A stretch of DNA of 44,720 nucleotides from an uncultured Verrucomicrobia subdivision 3 bacterium (GTDB taxonomy: Bacteria; Verrucomicrobiota; Verrucomicrobiia; Limisphaerales; UBA11358): positions 1 through 44,720 of the forward strand of contig CAIMLG010000277.1 in the NCBI GenBank assembly GCA_903842235.1, given 5' to 3'. Of this stretch, positions 32,080-40,726 are shown piece by piece. The notes beneath the pieces were generated by a model. The model searched no databases. It saw only the letters and a program-made list of their open reading frames with translations, and was not told the DNA's origin. Every line of letters starts with the position of its first letter. Position 1 is the stretch's first letter. The position numbers and the translations under genes were made by a program.

Positions 32080-33564
32080 TTATCGGCTGCCTGCGGCATC
32101 TTCATCGCTGAATTTTGCGGCGCTCTCGAAGCGCGTGTATGGTTTTAAAAATGTTAAATGGACATCGCCCGTGGGGCCGTTGCGTTGCTTGGCGATGAGG
32201 AAATTCACCGGCACGCCGTCGCTTTCCACGGCATTGCCCTCTTCCTCGTCGCCGGAGTCCGGCTTGTAAAGCAGGCCGACTAGATCGGCGTCCTGCTCAA
32301 TGGAACCCGACTCGCGCAAATCGCTCAAGCGCGGCTTGCGGCTCTTGTCTTTCTCCAGTTCGCGGTTCAACTGAGACAGCACGATCACCGGCACGTTCAA
32401 TTCCTTCGCCAGCGCCTTGATGCCGCTGGAAATATCCGCAATTTCCTGCTGCCGATTCTCCTGCGCCCGGCGCGCAGTAGAATTGCAAAGTTGCAAATAG
32501 TCAACGACAAACAGCTTGATGCCGTGCTGCTGGTGCATCCGCCGCGCCCGCGCCCGCAGCTGCAAAATCGACAGCCCTGCCGTGTCATCGATGAACAGCT
32601 TGGAGGCCGAGAGCCGCCCCGCCGCGCTGGTCAGTTTGGGGAAATCCGCCTCGCTCATGAAGCCTTCGCGGATGCTCCGCAGGTTTACCCGCGCCAGCGA
32701 GCACATCATGCGCAGGATCAGGGACGCCGCGCTCATTTCCAGGCTGAACACGGCCACCGGCAACTTGAGCTCGAGCGCCACGTGCTCGGCAATGTTCATC
32801 GCCAGCGACGTTTTGCCCATGGACGGCCGCGCCGCCACAATGATCATTTCCCCGCCGTGCAGGCCGTCGGTCATCCTGTCCAGATCCGTAAAACCGGTGG
32901 CCAGCCCCCCCAGTTGGCCGTTGCGCCCGAAATAATTTTCAATCGTCGCAATCGCCTCATGCACGAGGTGATTGATGGGTTGGACCCCGTTTTGCACCCG
33001 CGACTCATTCACGCGCAGGATTTCCTTCTCCACTTCATCCAGCAGCGCCTCCACCTCGCCCTCATAATCAAACACCTTGCTGACCACGCCGGAGCAGGTG
33101 GTGATCAGTTTCCGCAGCAGGTATTTTTCCCGGACATGTTCAAGATAATAAGACAGATTCGCCGCGCTCGGCACCGCATCTTGCAACTGGCTCAAATAGG
33201 CAATCCCGCCCACTTGGTCCAAAAGCTGCCGATCTTTCAGATTCTGCTGCACCGTGATCAGGTCAATCGCCCCCCGCGCATTGAACATTTCCGTCAGCGT
33301 CTCGTAAATCGTCTGGTGGCGCAGGTCGTAGAACGCCATTTTGCCGTCGTCCTTGAGCTTTTCGATGCACTCGCCGATGCATTGATTCGGATCCAGCAGC
33401 GCACAGCCCAGCACGCCTTGCTCACACTCGATGGAATGTGGTGGCAATCGATCCAAGGTTGGGGGGCGAGCTTCCCCGCGAGCCGCTTTCTGGCGGCGCG
33501 ACTTTTTGAAATCTGGGGCGGTGTCTACGCCGCTGGCCAACGGGTCGGATACGGAATCAATCAT
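32080..33564 (-). CDS. dnaB: replicative DNA helicase DnaB
   Basis: The 494-residue helicase has an N-terminal DnaB domain at about 40-145 (PHSIECEQGVLGCALLDPNQ) and the RecA-like motor at about 215-480. Walker A is ARPSMGKTS (about 244-252), with SLEMSAASLILRMM, the Walker B region IKLFVVDYLQLC and LSQLNRELEKD following. It unwinds DNA ahead of the replisome. The ~38-residue N-terminal extension contains AARGEARPPT, encoded by a GC-rich interspersed repeat that also occurs in pabB and pheT. Confidence 0.97.
   Translation of the reverse strand: MIDSVSDPLASGVDTAPDFKKSRRQKAARGEARPPTLDRLPPHSIECEQGVLGCALLDPNQCIGECIEKLKDDGKMAFYDLRHQTIYETLTEMFNARGAIDLITVQQNLKDRQLLDQVGGIAYLSQLQDAVPSAANLSYYLEHVREKYLLRKLITTCSGVVSKVFDYEGEVEALLDEVEKEILRVNESRVQNGVQPINHLVHEAIATIENYFGRNGQLGGLATGFTDLDRMTDGLHGGEMIIVAARPSMGKTSLAMNIAEHVALELKLPVAVFSLEMSAASLILRMMCSLARVNLRSIREGFMSEADFPKLTSAAGRLSASKLFIDDTAGLSILQLRARARRMHQQHGIKLFVVDYLQLCNSTARRAQENRQQEIADISSGIKALAKELNVPVIVLSQLNRELEKDKSRKPRLSDLRESGSIEQDADLVGLLYKPDSGDEEEGNAVESDGVPVNFLIAKQRNGPTGDVHLTFLKPYTRFESAAKFSDEDAAGSR
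33465..33483 (-). repeat. GC-rich interspersed repeat copy 3 (in dnaB)
   Basis: GGCGAGCTTCCCCGCGAGC is the reverse complement of the pabB/pheT 19-mer with one substitution. It encodes ARGEAR in the DnaB N-terminal extension, nearly the same peptide as ARGDAR in PabB. Confidence 0.75.
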
Positions 33565-33605
33565 AAAGTATATTTTTCAGTGCGAGAGCCATTCGATCTA
33601 TAGAG

Positions 33606-34058
33606 TTATGCCTTGTTTGGCCAGTCTTCTTGAAAATATATTTCCGCCCAATGAGGAATTTTGGTTTTGATGACGCGCACCCACACAACCGGTTGCATTC
33701 CGGGCAAGGATTCGTTCCAGTGAGTATAATCTTGCCGAACGGCTTCTGAAAGTCGGTCGTTTGCCCAGCGTCCACCCTTCAAAGTCTCATTCGGGCCAAT
33801 GGAAAGAAACATGACTCCCGCCTGCGCCGAATCGAAATGCTCATAGCGACAGTAGAGGGCTCCTTTCCATACCAAGGAATCATAATAATGCCCGGTTAGT
33901 TTACCTTCGCCGCCGAAAGAATACGGAATCAGCAGTTTGCCATTGATGACTTTTGCACAGGTAATTGCTCCGGCCGGATTCGTGGCCAGCCAGGCTCCTT
34001 CGAAAGGTCGGAACCTGGCGCCCGTTTTGTCATCTGAATCAATCATGGTGCAAAGCAT
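33606..34058 (-). CDS. hypothetical protein, unrecognised
   Basis: The ~150-residue C-terminal part of a longer open frame reads as real protein: FRPFEGAWLATNPAGAITCAKVING, FGGEGKLTGHYYDSLVWKGALYCRYEHFD, GVMFLSIGPNETLKGGRWANDRL and a Trp-rich C-terminus. Possible starts are 34058 (MLCTMIDSDD) or 34046 (MIDSDDKT). The frame stays open to 34829 only because it is antisense to the MFS gene. The region is visibly more AT-rich than its neighbours, suggesting later acquisition. I see no signal peptide or catalytic motif. It lies upstream of dnaB and is divergent from the MFS gene. Confidence 0.6.
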   Translation of the reverse strand: MLCTMIDSDDKTGARFRPFEGAWLATNPAGAITCAKVINGKLLIPYSFGGEGKLTGHYYDSLVWKGALYCRYEHFDSAQAGVMFLSIGPNETLKGGRWANDRLSEAVRQDYTHWNESLPGMQPVVWVRVIKTKIPHWAEIYFQEDWPNKA

Positions 34059-34208
34059 CGCCACAAAAATTTCCGGGACAAGCCTAACTTGCTCTATTTG
34101 TTCACAAATTATTCCCCGCCTCGCTTCGGAGCTGATTTCAGCGGTCACTGGGCCTAACAAATTTGACGGATTGGCTTTCGGGGCTAAACTAGGCGGAATT
34201 ATTTGTAT

Positions 34209-35486
34209 ATGAATCGCAAGCCCTCGATGCTCGTCGTTTTTCTCACCGTCTTCATTGACCTCGTCGGTTTCGGCATTGTGCTGCCGCAGTTGCCGCTCTA
34301 CGCGGAGAGTTATCATGCCAACGGTCTGGAGCTCGGCCTGCTCATGGCGTCGTTTTCGGCCATGCAATTTATCTTCGCGCCGTGGTGGGGGCAGTTGTCC
34401 GACCGGCTGGGGCGGCGGCCGGTGCTCCTCATCAGCATCGCCGGGTCGGTGGTGGCTTATGTCTGGTTTGCGTTGGCTACGAAATCCACCGGCGCGACGG
34501 CGCTCTGGCTGATCATCGGCTCGCGCGTCTTTGCCGGCATCTGCGGTGCGAACATTACCGTGGCGCAGTCTTACATCGCGGATATCACCCCGCCGGAAGA
34601 CCGGTCCAAGCGGATGGGGCTCATCGGCATGGCGTTTGGTCTCGGGTTCATCTTTGGCCCGTGGATTGGCGGGCGCAGTGCGGATTGGCTGGGTGAAAGC
34701 GGCCCCGGCTGGGTGGCGGGCGCCTTGTGTGCGCTCAATTTGATCCTCGCCTTCTTCATACTGCCGGAAAGTTGGACCCCGGCGGCGGCGCCGGTGGATC
34801 GCCGCACGCATTGGGCGCAATGGAAACATACCCTGCAGCGGCCCACGGTCGGTTTATTGGTCGTGGTGTTTTTTCTCGCCACCTTTTGTTTCACCTGCTT
34901 TGAGCTGACGCTCGGCCTGATCATCGCGCGCAACTTCGGGCTGGATTTGAAGGTGGCCGACGATTTGCACATCGCCCGGCATTTGGCGGGAACCTTGTTT
35001 ATGTATTGCGGCATCGTGGGCGCCTTCGTGCAAGGCGGCCCCATTGGCCGGCTGGTGAAAAAGTTTGGCGAGCGCAAGCTAATTGCCGTGAGCCTCTTCA
35101 TCACCGGCGCGAGTCTGGCGCTCATGCCGTTCGTGCAGGGCGACATTCACCAGCATGGGGAATTATCCTGGCGCCTGCTCTTCAGCGCCCAGAGTGGCGC
35201 CTGGTGGGCGTTGCTCGGCGTGCTGGCATTGCTCGCCATCGGCTCGGGCCTGACGCGCCCGCCGCTGTTCGGCTTGCTTTCCAATCTCACGCCGGCGAAC
35301 GAGCAGGGGGCGACCATCGGCATTGCGCAGGGCGCGGGCAGTCTGGCCCGGATTGCCGGGCCGCTGTTTGCCGGGGCGGTATTTGTGGCGCAGCCCAGTC
35401 TGCCGTATTTTGTCTGCGCCGGCATTGCCGCTTTGACGGGGGTGATCGGCTGGCAATCCCTGGTGCGCCGGGCGAAAACGGCTTGA
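34209..35486 (+). CDS. MFS transporter, TetA/multidrug-efflux-like
   Basis: The ~425-residue protein has about 12 membrane helices. It starts NRKPSMLVVFLTVFIDLVGFGIVLPQLP, where the DxxGFGxxxPxLP pattern of the TetA subgroup is clear. The loop 2-3 motif GQLSDRLGRRPVL follows, then IGSRVFAGICGANITVAQSYIADITPPEDRSKRMGLIG, the helix 4-5 drug:H+ antiporter region. The substrate is unknown; resistance to tetracycline should not be assumed, as many homologs are general exporters. I preferred ATG 34209 to TTG 34203. Confidence 0.88.
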   Translation: MNRKPSMLVVFLTVFIDLVGFGIVLPQLPLYAESYHANGLELGLLMASFSAMQFIFAPWWGQLSDRLGRRPVLLISIAGSVVAYVWFALATKSTGATALWLIIGSRVFAGICGANITVAQSYIADITPPEDRSKRMGLIGMAFGLGFIFGPWIGGRSADWLGESGPGWVAGALCALNLILAFFILPESWTPAAAPVDRRTHWAQWKHTLQRPTVGLLVVVFFLATFCFTCFELTLGLIIARNFGLDLKVADDLHIARHLAGTLFMYCGIVGAFVQGGPIGRLVKKFGERKLIAVSLFITGASLALMPFVQGDIHQHGELSWRLLFSAQSGAWWALLGVLALLAIGSGLTRPPLFGLLSNLTPANEQGATIGIAQGAGSLARIAGPLFAGAVFVAQPSLPYFVCAGIAALTGVIGWQSLVRRAKTA

Positions 35487-35495
35487 ATCTTCGTC

Positions 35496-35518
35496 CCCAG
35501 CTCGGCGCTAGAGCTGGG
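35496..35518. terminator. hairpin between convergent MFS and NIPSNAP genes
   Basis: CCCAGCTC (35496-35503) pairs perfectly with GAGCTGGG (35511-35518). The NIPSNAP stop codon lies in the loop. There is no T-run, so it is a moderate terminator candidate. Confidence 0.5.
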
Positions 35519-36296
35519 AGGCGGCGGTGCGTTTGAGCATCAGGCTTTGGAGGCCGTTCATGTTGTCCCTGTATTGCGGATCGGCCGATAATTTTTTCCA
35601 GACCGGCCCGTTGCCGAAGCTCTGCCAATGTTTTTTGTGCGCCGCCAGATCTTCGGCGCAAGTCAGATACACCAGGCTCGGCATGGGCGCGCCCGCCACC
35701 GTGCGCCCGTAAAAGATCGGGGCCAGCCCGACTTCCTTCATCAGCGTGATTTCACCGCTCTCGAACATCTGAATTTTATTCCAGCCTTTGCCTTCGCTGG
35801 GGCTGATATAAGTGCGCAGTTCAAACACGTTCGGGCGTGGTTCCGGCGGCGGCACAACCAGCTGCTTCATGCCGTCGAACGCCACGAGCAGCGAGCTGCG
35901 GAGGCTTTCGTAAGCCGCATTGGTTTTGGGCGCATTCCAATACTCCGCCGCCGCCTGCTGGTAAGCCGCGTCCGCTCCCAGCTTGGCGGGCAGGGCGGCG
36001 AACGCTTCCGCCGAATCATACGGGATAAACACGAAAATCTGGTTGGTTGCCGTTTCTTTGTTCTCAGTGAACACGCCGATCGGGCGGCTGCCCAGCCGGT
36101 TGTAGGCGGGAATAGCCGCGCTTTGCCAATAGGCGGTGAGGCGCTGCTGCTGGTCTTCCGATTTGGTGGTATAGACCCGCAACTCATAATACTGCGGTTT
36201 GTCGGCGTTCGCAGCGAACAGGCGGGGTGCCGGGACGATTTGGGTGAAGAAAAGCGCGAGCAGCGCGACGGTGGGCAGGGCAGTGCGGATGGTCAT
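35508..36296 (-). CDS. exported NIPSNAP family protein
   Basis: The 262-residue protein, from ATG 36296, has a signal peptide MTIRTALPTVALLALFFTQ with cleavage after RLFA or FAANA. Two NIPSNAP-like ferredoxin-fold repeats follow: YYELRVYTTKSEDQQQRLTAYW with FVFIPYDSAEAF, then NVFELRTYISPSEGKGWNKIQMFESGEI with LVYLTCAEDLAAHKKHWQSF. The function of bacterial NIPSNAPs is not established; exported versions are common in Planctomycetes and Verrucomicrobia. It is divergent from the LpqC-like gene. Confidence 0.88.
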   Translation of the reverse strand: MTIRTALPTVALLALFFTQIVPAPRLFAANADKPQYYELRVYTTKSEDQQQRLTAYWQSAAIPAYNRLGSRPIGVFTENKETATNQIFVFIPYDSAEAFAALPAKLGADAAYQQAAAEYWNAPKTNAAYESLRSSLLVAFDGMKQLVVPPPEPRPNVFELRTYISPSEGKGWNKIQMFESGEITLMKEVGLAPIFYGRTVAGAPMPSLVYLTCAEDLAAHKKHWQSFGNGPVWKKLSADPQYRDNMNGLQSLMLKRTAASQL

Positions 36297-36414
36297 GCGT
36301 GGAGTGTAATGTTTCCGGTCGTTCTGATGAATCATTATTTTCGCTTACCGGCGCGCCTGCTGGACCGGGCCAGATTGCTGGTAACATTCCCCGGTCAGTT
36401 ACGTCTCAAAAAGT

Positions 36415-37218
36415 ATGCAAAAACAATGGCGTTGGTTATTTGGCTTGCTGGCATTGATGAGTCTGACCTTCCGCGCGGCGGCGGTGGACGGCTTTCAGAC
36501 CCTGAATTTTACCGTGGATGGGGTGGCGCGCACGGCCTGGATTTATGTGCCCGCCGGAGCGGCCACGAATCGCACCCCGGTGGTCTTTGGGTTTCATGGT
36601 CACGGCGGCAATGCGCGGCAGGCCGCCAAAAGCTTTGCCCTCGAACGCCAATGGCCGGAAGCCATTGTGGTTTACATGCAGGGTCTGAATACCCCCGGCC
36701 AGTTGACCGACGTGAATGGCGAGAAGCCCGGCTGGCAGGCGGCGGTTGGCGATCAGGGGGATCGGGATCTCAAATTCTTCGACGCCGTGCTGGCGCGGCT
36801 CAAGCAGGATTATGCCGTGGATGCCCGGCGGATTTATTCCACTGGCCATTCCAACGGCGGCGGTTTTACATATCTCCTCTGGCTGGCGCGGGGCGAGGTG
36901 TTGGCGGCGGTCGCCCCGTCGGCGGCGGCGGCGAAATATGCCAAGCAGCTCAAGCCCAAGCCGGCGATGATTATGGGGGGCACCGAAGATCCGCTGGTGA
37001 AATTCGCCTGGCAGAGACTCAGCATGGATATCGTGCGCGACGTCAATGGCTGCGCGGCGACCGGCGAGCCGTGGGGGCCCGGCGGCACGCTTTATCCGTC
37101 TCCCGGCGGCACGCCGCTCGTGACGTTTACCTATCCCGGCGGCCACCAATACAATCCCGCCTCGCCCAAGTTGATTATCAAATTCTTCAAGGAGCATCCG
37201 GGCGCAACGGGGGAATAG
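36415..37218 (+). CDS. exported LpqC/PHB-depolymerase-like alpha/beta hydrolase
   Basis: The 267-residue protein has a signal peptide (MQKQWRWLFGLLALMSLTFRAAA). The alpha/beta hydrolase fold shows VVFGFHGHGGNARQA (oxyanion HGxGG) and the nucleophile elbow TGHSNGGGF. A late His in YPGGHQYN could complete the triad, with Asp in GGTEDPLVKF. The family covers PHB depolymerases, feruloyl and acetyl-xylan esterases. Given the arabinoxylan genes elsewhere in the window, a carbohydrate esterase is possible but not shown. Confidence 0.87.
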   Translation: MQKQWRWLFGLLALMSLTFRAAAVDGFQTLNFTVDGVARTAWIYVPAGAATNRTPVVFGFHGHGGNARQAAKSFALERQWPEAIVVYMQGLNTPGQLTDVNGEKPGWQAAVGDQGDRDLKFFDAVLARLKQDYAVDARRIYSTGHSNGGGFTYLLWLARGEVLAAVAPSAAAAKYAKQLKPKPAMIMGGTEDPLVKFAWQRLSMDIVRDVNGCAATGEPWGPGGTLYPSPGGTPLVTFTYPGGHQYNPASPKLIIKFFKEHPGATGE

Positions 37219-37312
37219 CCGCCTCAAAGTTATCCCCTGGCGGAGCGGCGGGTTGGCAAAACCGGCCGCCAATGGCTCCTCAAAAATAATCCGGCGCCAC
37301 TGCCGCGCGCTG

Positions 37313-37771
37313 CTAAACCTGCACCTTGATGACGACCTTGCGGATTTCCCCGGTAAAATCATTGCTGGCAATACCCGGAGCGTGGCCGTCTTCGGGAAAG
37401 AAAATCGCGAACTGGCCGGCCTGGAGTTGCAGCGCCGTCCACTGCGGCGGGTGGGCAAAGAACGCAATGTCGCGTTCCGCCGCGTAAGCTTCCGTCACCT
37501 GCGTGAGCGTGGCGAGCGGCGCCCAGAGGAGCTGTTCGCGCCCGGCTTGGATGAATTGGATGTCAATATAGCGGCGATGCGCTTCAAAGCGGGCTTCCGC
37601 GATTGGTTTGCCCGGGTAGCGCTGCACGAGCGCAAAGCCGTTGTCGTCCGCCAGCTCGTAGCGGCCGTCCGGTTGGTCCGCCGGCAGGGCTTTCAAGAAG
37701 TCAAAGGCGGCGGCAAAACGCGGGGACAGGCCGGCGTAGCGGCCGGCTTCCGCGAGGGTGTCCGTGATCAT
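37313..37771 (-). CDS. YhcH/YjgK/YiaL family cupin-like protein
   Basis: The 152-residue protein has the family motifs DDNGFALVQRYPGKP, FEAHRRYIDIQFIQAG and FFPEDGHAPG, which supply His/Glu metal ligands of a beta-barrel. Members associate with sialic acid or other sugar-acid metabolism; YiaL and YhcH lie in such operons. Here it follows the large exported protein gene by 9 bp, without an evident sugar-acid partner. Confidence 0.9.
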   Translation of the reverse strand: MITDTLAEAGRYAGLSPRFAAAFDFLKALPADQPDGRYELADDNGFALVQRYPGKPIAEARFEAHRRYIDIQFIQAGREQLLWAPLATLTQVTEAYAAERDIAFFAHPPQWTALQLQAGQFAIFFPEDGHAPGIASNDFTGEIRKVVIKVQV

Positions 37772-37780
37772 GTCCGGCGC

Positions 37781-39658
37781 TTAGTTCAACTGCGGCGGGC
37801 GCGGCGAAAAGATTTTCAAGGTCATGCCCTCGGCGTTCGCGTTGGCGCCGAAGACGGTGAGGTAAAAATATTTCGCGACCGGATCAAATTCCGGCAGCAG
37901 CGTGAAATCCGCCCAGCCGCGGAAGGCCGGCGGCAGCAGATTGAGCGTGCGGTCGGTGAAGGCGGGATTGCTCAGCAGCTTGAAGCTGGTGCGCATGATT
38001 TCGCGGGCGTTCTGGTAGCCAAACACGCCGCCGCCCGTCCCGCCCACATTCTGGATGGCCGTCGCCAGCCCAGCGGTCTCGCTCAACGGCTTCACCTTGC
38101 CGTCGGCGCTGCGCAAGAATTCCTCCACCATCGCGACCTCGGGGCTCATGGCCAGATAGCCGCCGCTGGCCGCGATGTAGAGATTGACCGGGCTGGTCGT
38201 GCCGGTGGTGGCATCGCGCGTGCCTTTCAGGGCCACCGTGTGGATTTTGCGCCCCAGAAAGGTGCGTGGTTCCGTCGGGGTGCCGGGGGAGGTCAACGCC
38301 GCAACGGTCTTGATGGCCACAATGGCCTGATCTGGATTGGCCACGGCCAGCAGGATCAGGGAGGGCGGCTGATTCATCGCTTCGAGGGTGTCGCTGGCCG
38401 GCGCTTTTTGGTAGGTGATGATATCGTCGCCGAGATTGGCGAAGAGGCTGGTGCGCAGGTCAAAGCCGGGATTTTTCTGCTGGGCAAAGCTGTTGGCAAT
38501 GTCAATCACGGCGTTCACGCTGGCGAGCACTTGCGGCGAAATGCCGGCCAGCATCTTTTGCAGGTCGGCCCACGCTTGTTTGCCGTCGAGGCGCATGCGG
38601 GTGAATTTGGTCACCCCGGCGGGCACAAAGGCGGGGGCACTGGCATCCTTCGGCGCCATGGCCAGCAGCTTCAGCAATCCCTGGCGCTCGGCCGCCGGCG
38701 CGGTCGCCTGCAGCGTGAGCGTGGCGCCGTCGTGCGTTTCGCGCAGGGCAAAGCTGGCGGATTTCAGGCCGGCCAGGCCGAGGGCGCTGACGATCTTCGC
38801 GCTGGAAAAGCCCGGCAGCAAGGACGAGGCCGCCGCTTCGGGCGCCGCTTCCGGCGCCTGCGCCATGAGCGTGAAAACCTTGTTGCCATTGAACCAGCCG
38901 TAATACAGCGGGGCGTTGCGGAACAGGGCGGGTTGGTCGGCGGCGAAGGCGGCATCGTCGGCGATGGCCGGGGCGCGGCCGCCGGTGAGATGGGCGGCAA
39001 CCGCATCCACGGCCTTGGGCGAATTACCGGCCACGAGCAGCGATTCAAATTGCGTGAAATAGATCTCGCCCGGTTTTTCCGGTTTCGGCTCCACCCCAAT
39101 TTCCGAGACCGGCGGGCGTTTCGGGAGGATGCCGGAAAAGTCGTTGCTGGTCAGCGGCACCACCGTGAAGGTCAGGCCGTTGATTTTCTCGGTGCGCAGC
39201 GCGCGCCCGGCGGCCGTCCATTTTTTCATCAAGCCGTCCAGATTGGTCTTGAGCAGGCCGCTTTGGCCCTTGGCGTCGAGCAGTAGGATCAAGCCGGGCG
39301 GCACATCGTCGTGGCCGTTGGCGCCGTTGAGGGTGACGGCGAGCGTGAACTGCCCCTGCGGCAAGGCCAGAAAATCATCCACCTTCAGGCCGAGATCTTT
39401 TTCCAGCGGCGTGATGAACTGCTCGTTGAACTTGGCCATGAACTTGTCGTGAAACGCCTTCATCGCCGGGTCGTTCCAGAACATCATTTGCGGTGAGGTC
39501 TTGGCATTGGCGCGCACGGCGGCGCAATCCGGCACCGTGAAAAATGCCAGCGTGTCGGCGGGCAGCAGGTTTTCGGCGGGCGCAATCGCGGCTTGAAGCA
39601 GGGTGGCGCTGGCCAGAAAAAGCGTGGCGGCGGCAAGGCGTAGTGGTGTTGTAGTCAT
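37781..39658 (-). CDS. large exported protein of unknown function (DUF3352-like)
   Basis: The 625-residue protein has a signal peptide (MTTTPLRLAAATLFLASATLLQAA) and then LLPADTLAFFTVPDCAAVRA. That opening is common to exported proteins in this group and resembles DUF3352 proteins. The body is repetitive in style (LNLYIAASGGYLAMSP, FADLQKMLAGI-like segments) without catalytic motifs. It lies between the S1C protease (44 bp) and YhcH (9 bp) on the same strand. The opposite strand carries a long open frame that is only a shadow. Confidence 0.75.
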   Translation of the reverse strand: MTTTPLRLAAATLFLASATLLQAAIAPAENLLPADTLAFFTVPDCAAVRANAKTSPQMMFWNDPAMKAFHDKFMAKFNEQFITPLEKDLGLKVDDFLALPQGQFTLAVTLNGANGHDDVPPGLILLLDAKGQSGLLKTNLDGLMKKWTAAGRALRTEKINGLTFTVVPLTSNDFSGILPKRPPVSEIGVEPKPEKPGEIYFTQFESLLVAGNSPKAVDAVAAHLTGGRAPAIADDAAFAADQPALFRNAPLYYGWFNGNKVFTLMAQAPEAAPEAAASSLLPGFSSAKIVSALGLAGLKSASFALRETHDGATLTLQATAPAAERQGLLKLLAMAPKDASAPAFVPAGVTKFTRMRLDGKQAWADLQKMLAGISPQVLASVNAVIDIANSFAQQKNPGFDLRTSLFANLGDDIITYQKAPASDTLEAMNQPPSLILLAVANPDQAIVAIKTVAALTSPGTPTEPRTFLGRKIHTVALKGTRDATTGTTSPVNLYIAASGGYLAMSPEVAMVEEFLRSADGKVKPLSETAGLATAIQNVGGTGGGVFGYQNAREIMRTSFKLLSNPAFTDRTLNLLPPAFRGWADFTLLPEFDPVAKYFYLTVFGANANAEGMTLKIFSPRPPQLN

Positions 39659-39702
39659 GATGAAGGGAGGCTATTAGGCGAAAAACTAGCCGGTGGGGCA
39701 AG

Positions 39703-40653
39703 TTATTTTGCGTCCGGGGCTTTCTGTTTCGTCCGGCTCGGCGGTTCGAGGTAGCGGAAGGGATTGTTCGGATTGTCCGTGGAATAGGCAAACGCGTCGC
39801 GGTGATCGAGGAAGTGTTTTACCAGCTCGGCCGGGATGGCAAAGCCCAGGCCCTCGCCGAAATTGATTTTCATGTTGGTCACGCCCACCACTTCGCCGGC
39901 CAGGTTGAACAGCGGGCCGCCGCTGTTGCCGGGGTTGATCTGCGCGCTGGTCTGGAGATAGAGATTGCCTTCCATCTGCCGGGTCTTGGTGCTGACGATA
40001 CCCTGCGTGACGGTGCGTTCCAAGCCGAGCGGGCTGCCGATGGCAAACACGCCTTCGCCCACGTTCAGCGCGTCGGCGCTGCCCAGCGTCACGGCCTTGA
40101 ACTGGGGCGCGTTCTTGTCCTCAATGTGCAGGAGCGCGAGATCGTGGTATTTATTGATGGCAATGATTTTGACCTGCTTGTAGGTCTCTCGGGCCAGCTG
40201 GCCGTTGCGCTGCTGATAGACTTCCACGGAAATTTCCGTTTCGCCCTCGATGACGTGAAAATTGGTGATGAGGTAGCCGTCTTCGTTCAGAAAAAAGCCG
40301 GAGCCGAGGCCGCCGGCGGTTTTGACCTGCACCACGGCCTCGCCGATCTGTTTGACCAGCGTGCTCACGTCCCGCGCGGTGGCGGGCTTGGTGGTGGCGG
40401 CATAAAATTGGCCCGTCGCGGCGGGCAGCGTGGCCACGGCGGCTTCCGTCGGGCCGGACTTCGTGATGCCGGTAATGGCGGTGCGCGGCACCACCAGCAC
40501 GGTAAACCCTAAATCCACCACCACGGAATCGGCTTTCTCCGCCAGGATTTTCCCGGTGACGGCGGCCTCTTTGAGCTGGATGGCGTCGGCGAAGGCCGCC
40601 CCTCCGCTGCCACCGAGCAGCGCGGCCAGAACCAAATTAATCTTCAGCGACAT
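39703..40653 (-). CDS. exported trypsin-like serine protease (S1C/DegP-like, no PDZ)
   Basis: The 316-residue protein, from ATG 40653, has a signal peptide ending AAFADA. It has a short ~70-residue N-terminal beta-rich domain (VTGKILAEKADSVVVDLGFTVLVVP), then the protease core. The triad is H133 (TNFHVIEG), D171 (YHDLAL) and S244 (PGNSGGP). The protein ends after the barrel with NPFRYLEPPSRTKQKAPDAK, so the PDZ domains of DegP/HtrA are missing. It is likely a periplasmic quality-control or processing protease. The frame upstream of 40653 is open but not family-like. Confidence 0.92.
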   Translation of the reverse strand: MSLKINLVLAALLGGSGGAAFADAIQLKEAAVTGKILAEKADSVVVDLGFTVLVVPRTAITGITKSGPTEAAVATLPAATGQFYAATTKPATARDVSTLVKQIGEAVVQVKTAGGLGSGFFLNEDGYLITNFHVIEGETEISVEVYQQRNGQLARETYKQVKIIAINKYHDLALLHIEDKNAPQFKAVTLGSADALNVGEGVFAIGSPLGLERTVTQGIVSTKTRQMEGNLYLQTSAQINPGNSGGPLFNLAGEVVGVTNMKINFGEGLGFAIPAELVKHFLDHRDAFAYSTDNPNNPFRYLEPPSRTKQKAPDAK

Positions 40654-40726
40654 TGGGCAAAAATAGACTAGGAGCGGGGATTTGACAAGCGAGCGGGCAC
40701 GGAACCGGAGGAATATCCCTCCCGGC

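Noticed and set aside
34059-34829. N-terminal extension of the hypothetical protein at 33606
   Set aside because: The extension is antisense to the MFS transporter and is Arg/Pro-rich shadow sequence.
37253-39286. 677-codon plus-strand frame
   Set aside because: It is antisense to the exported-protein and YhcH genes, which have a signal peptide and family motifs; the plus frame shows none.
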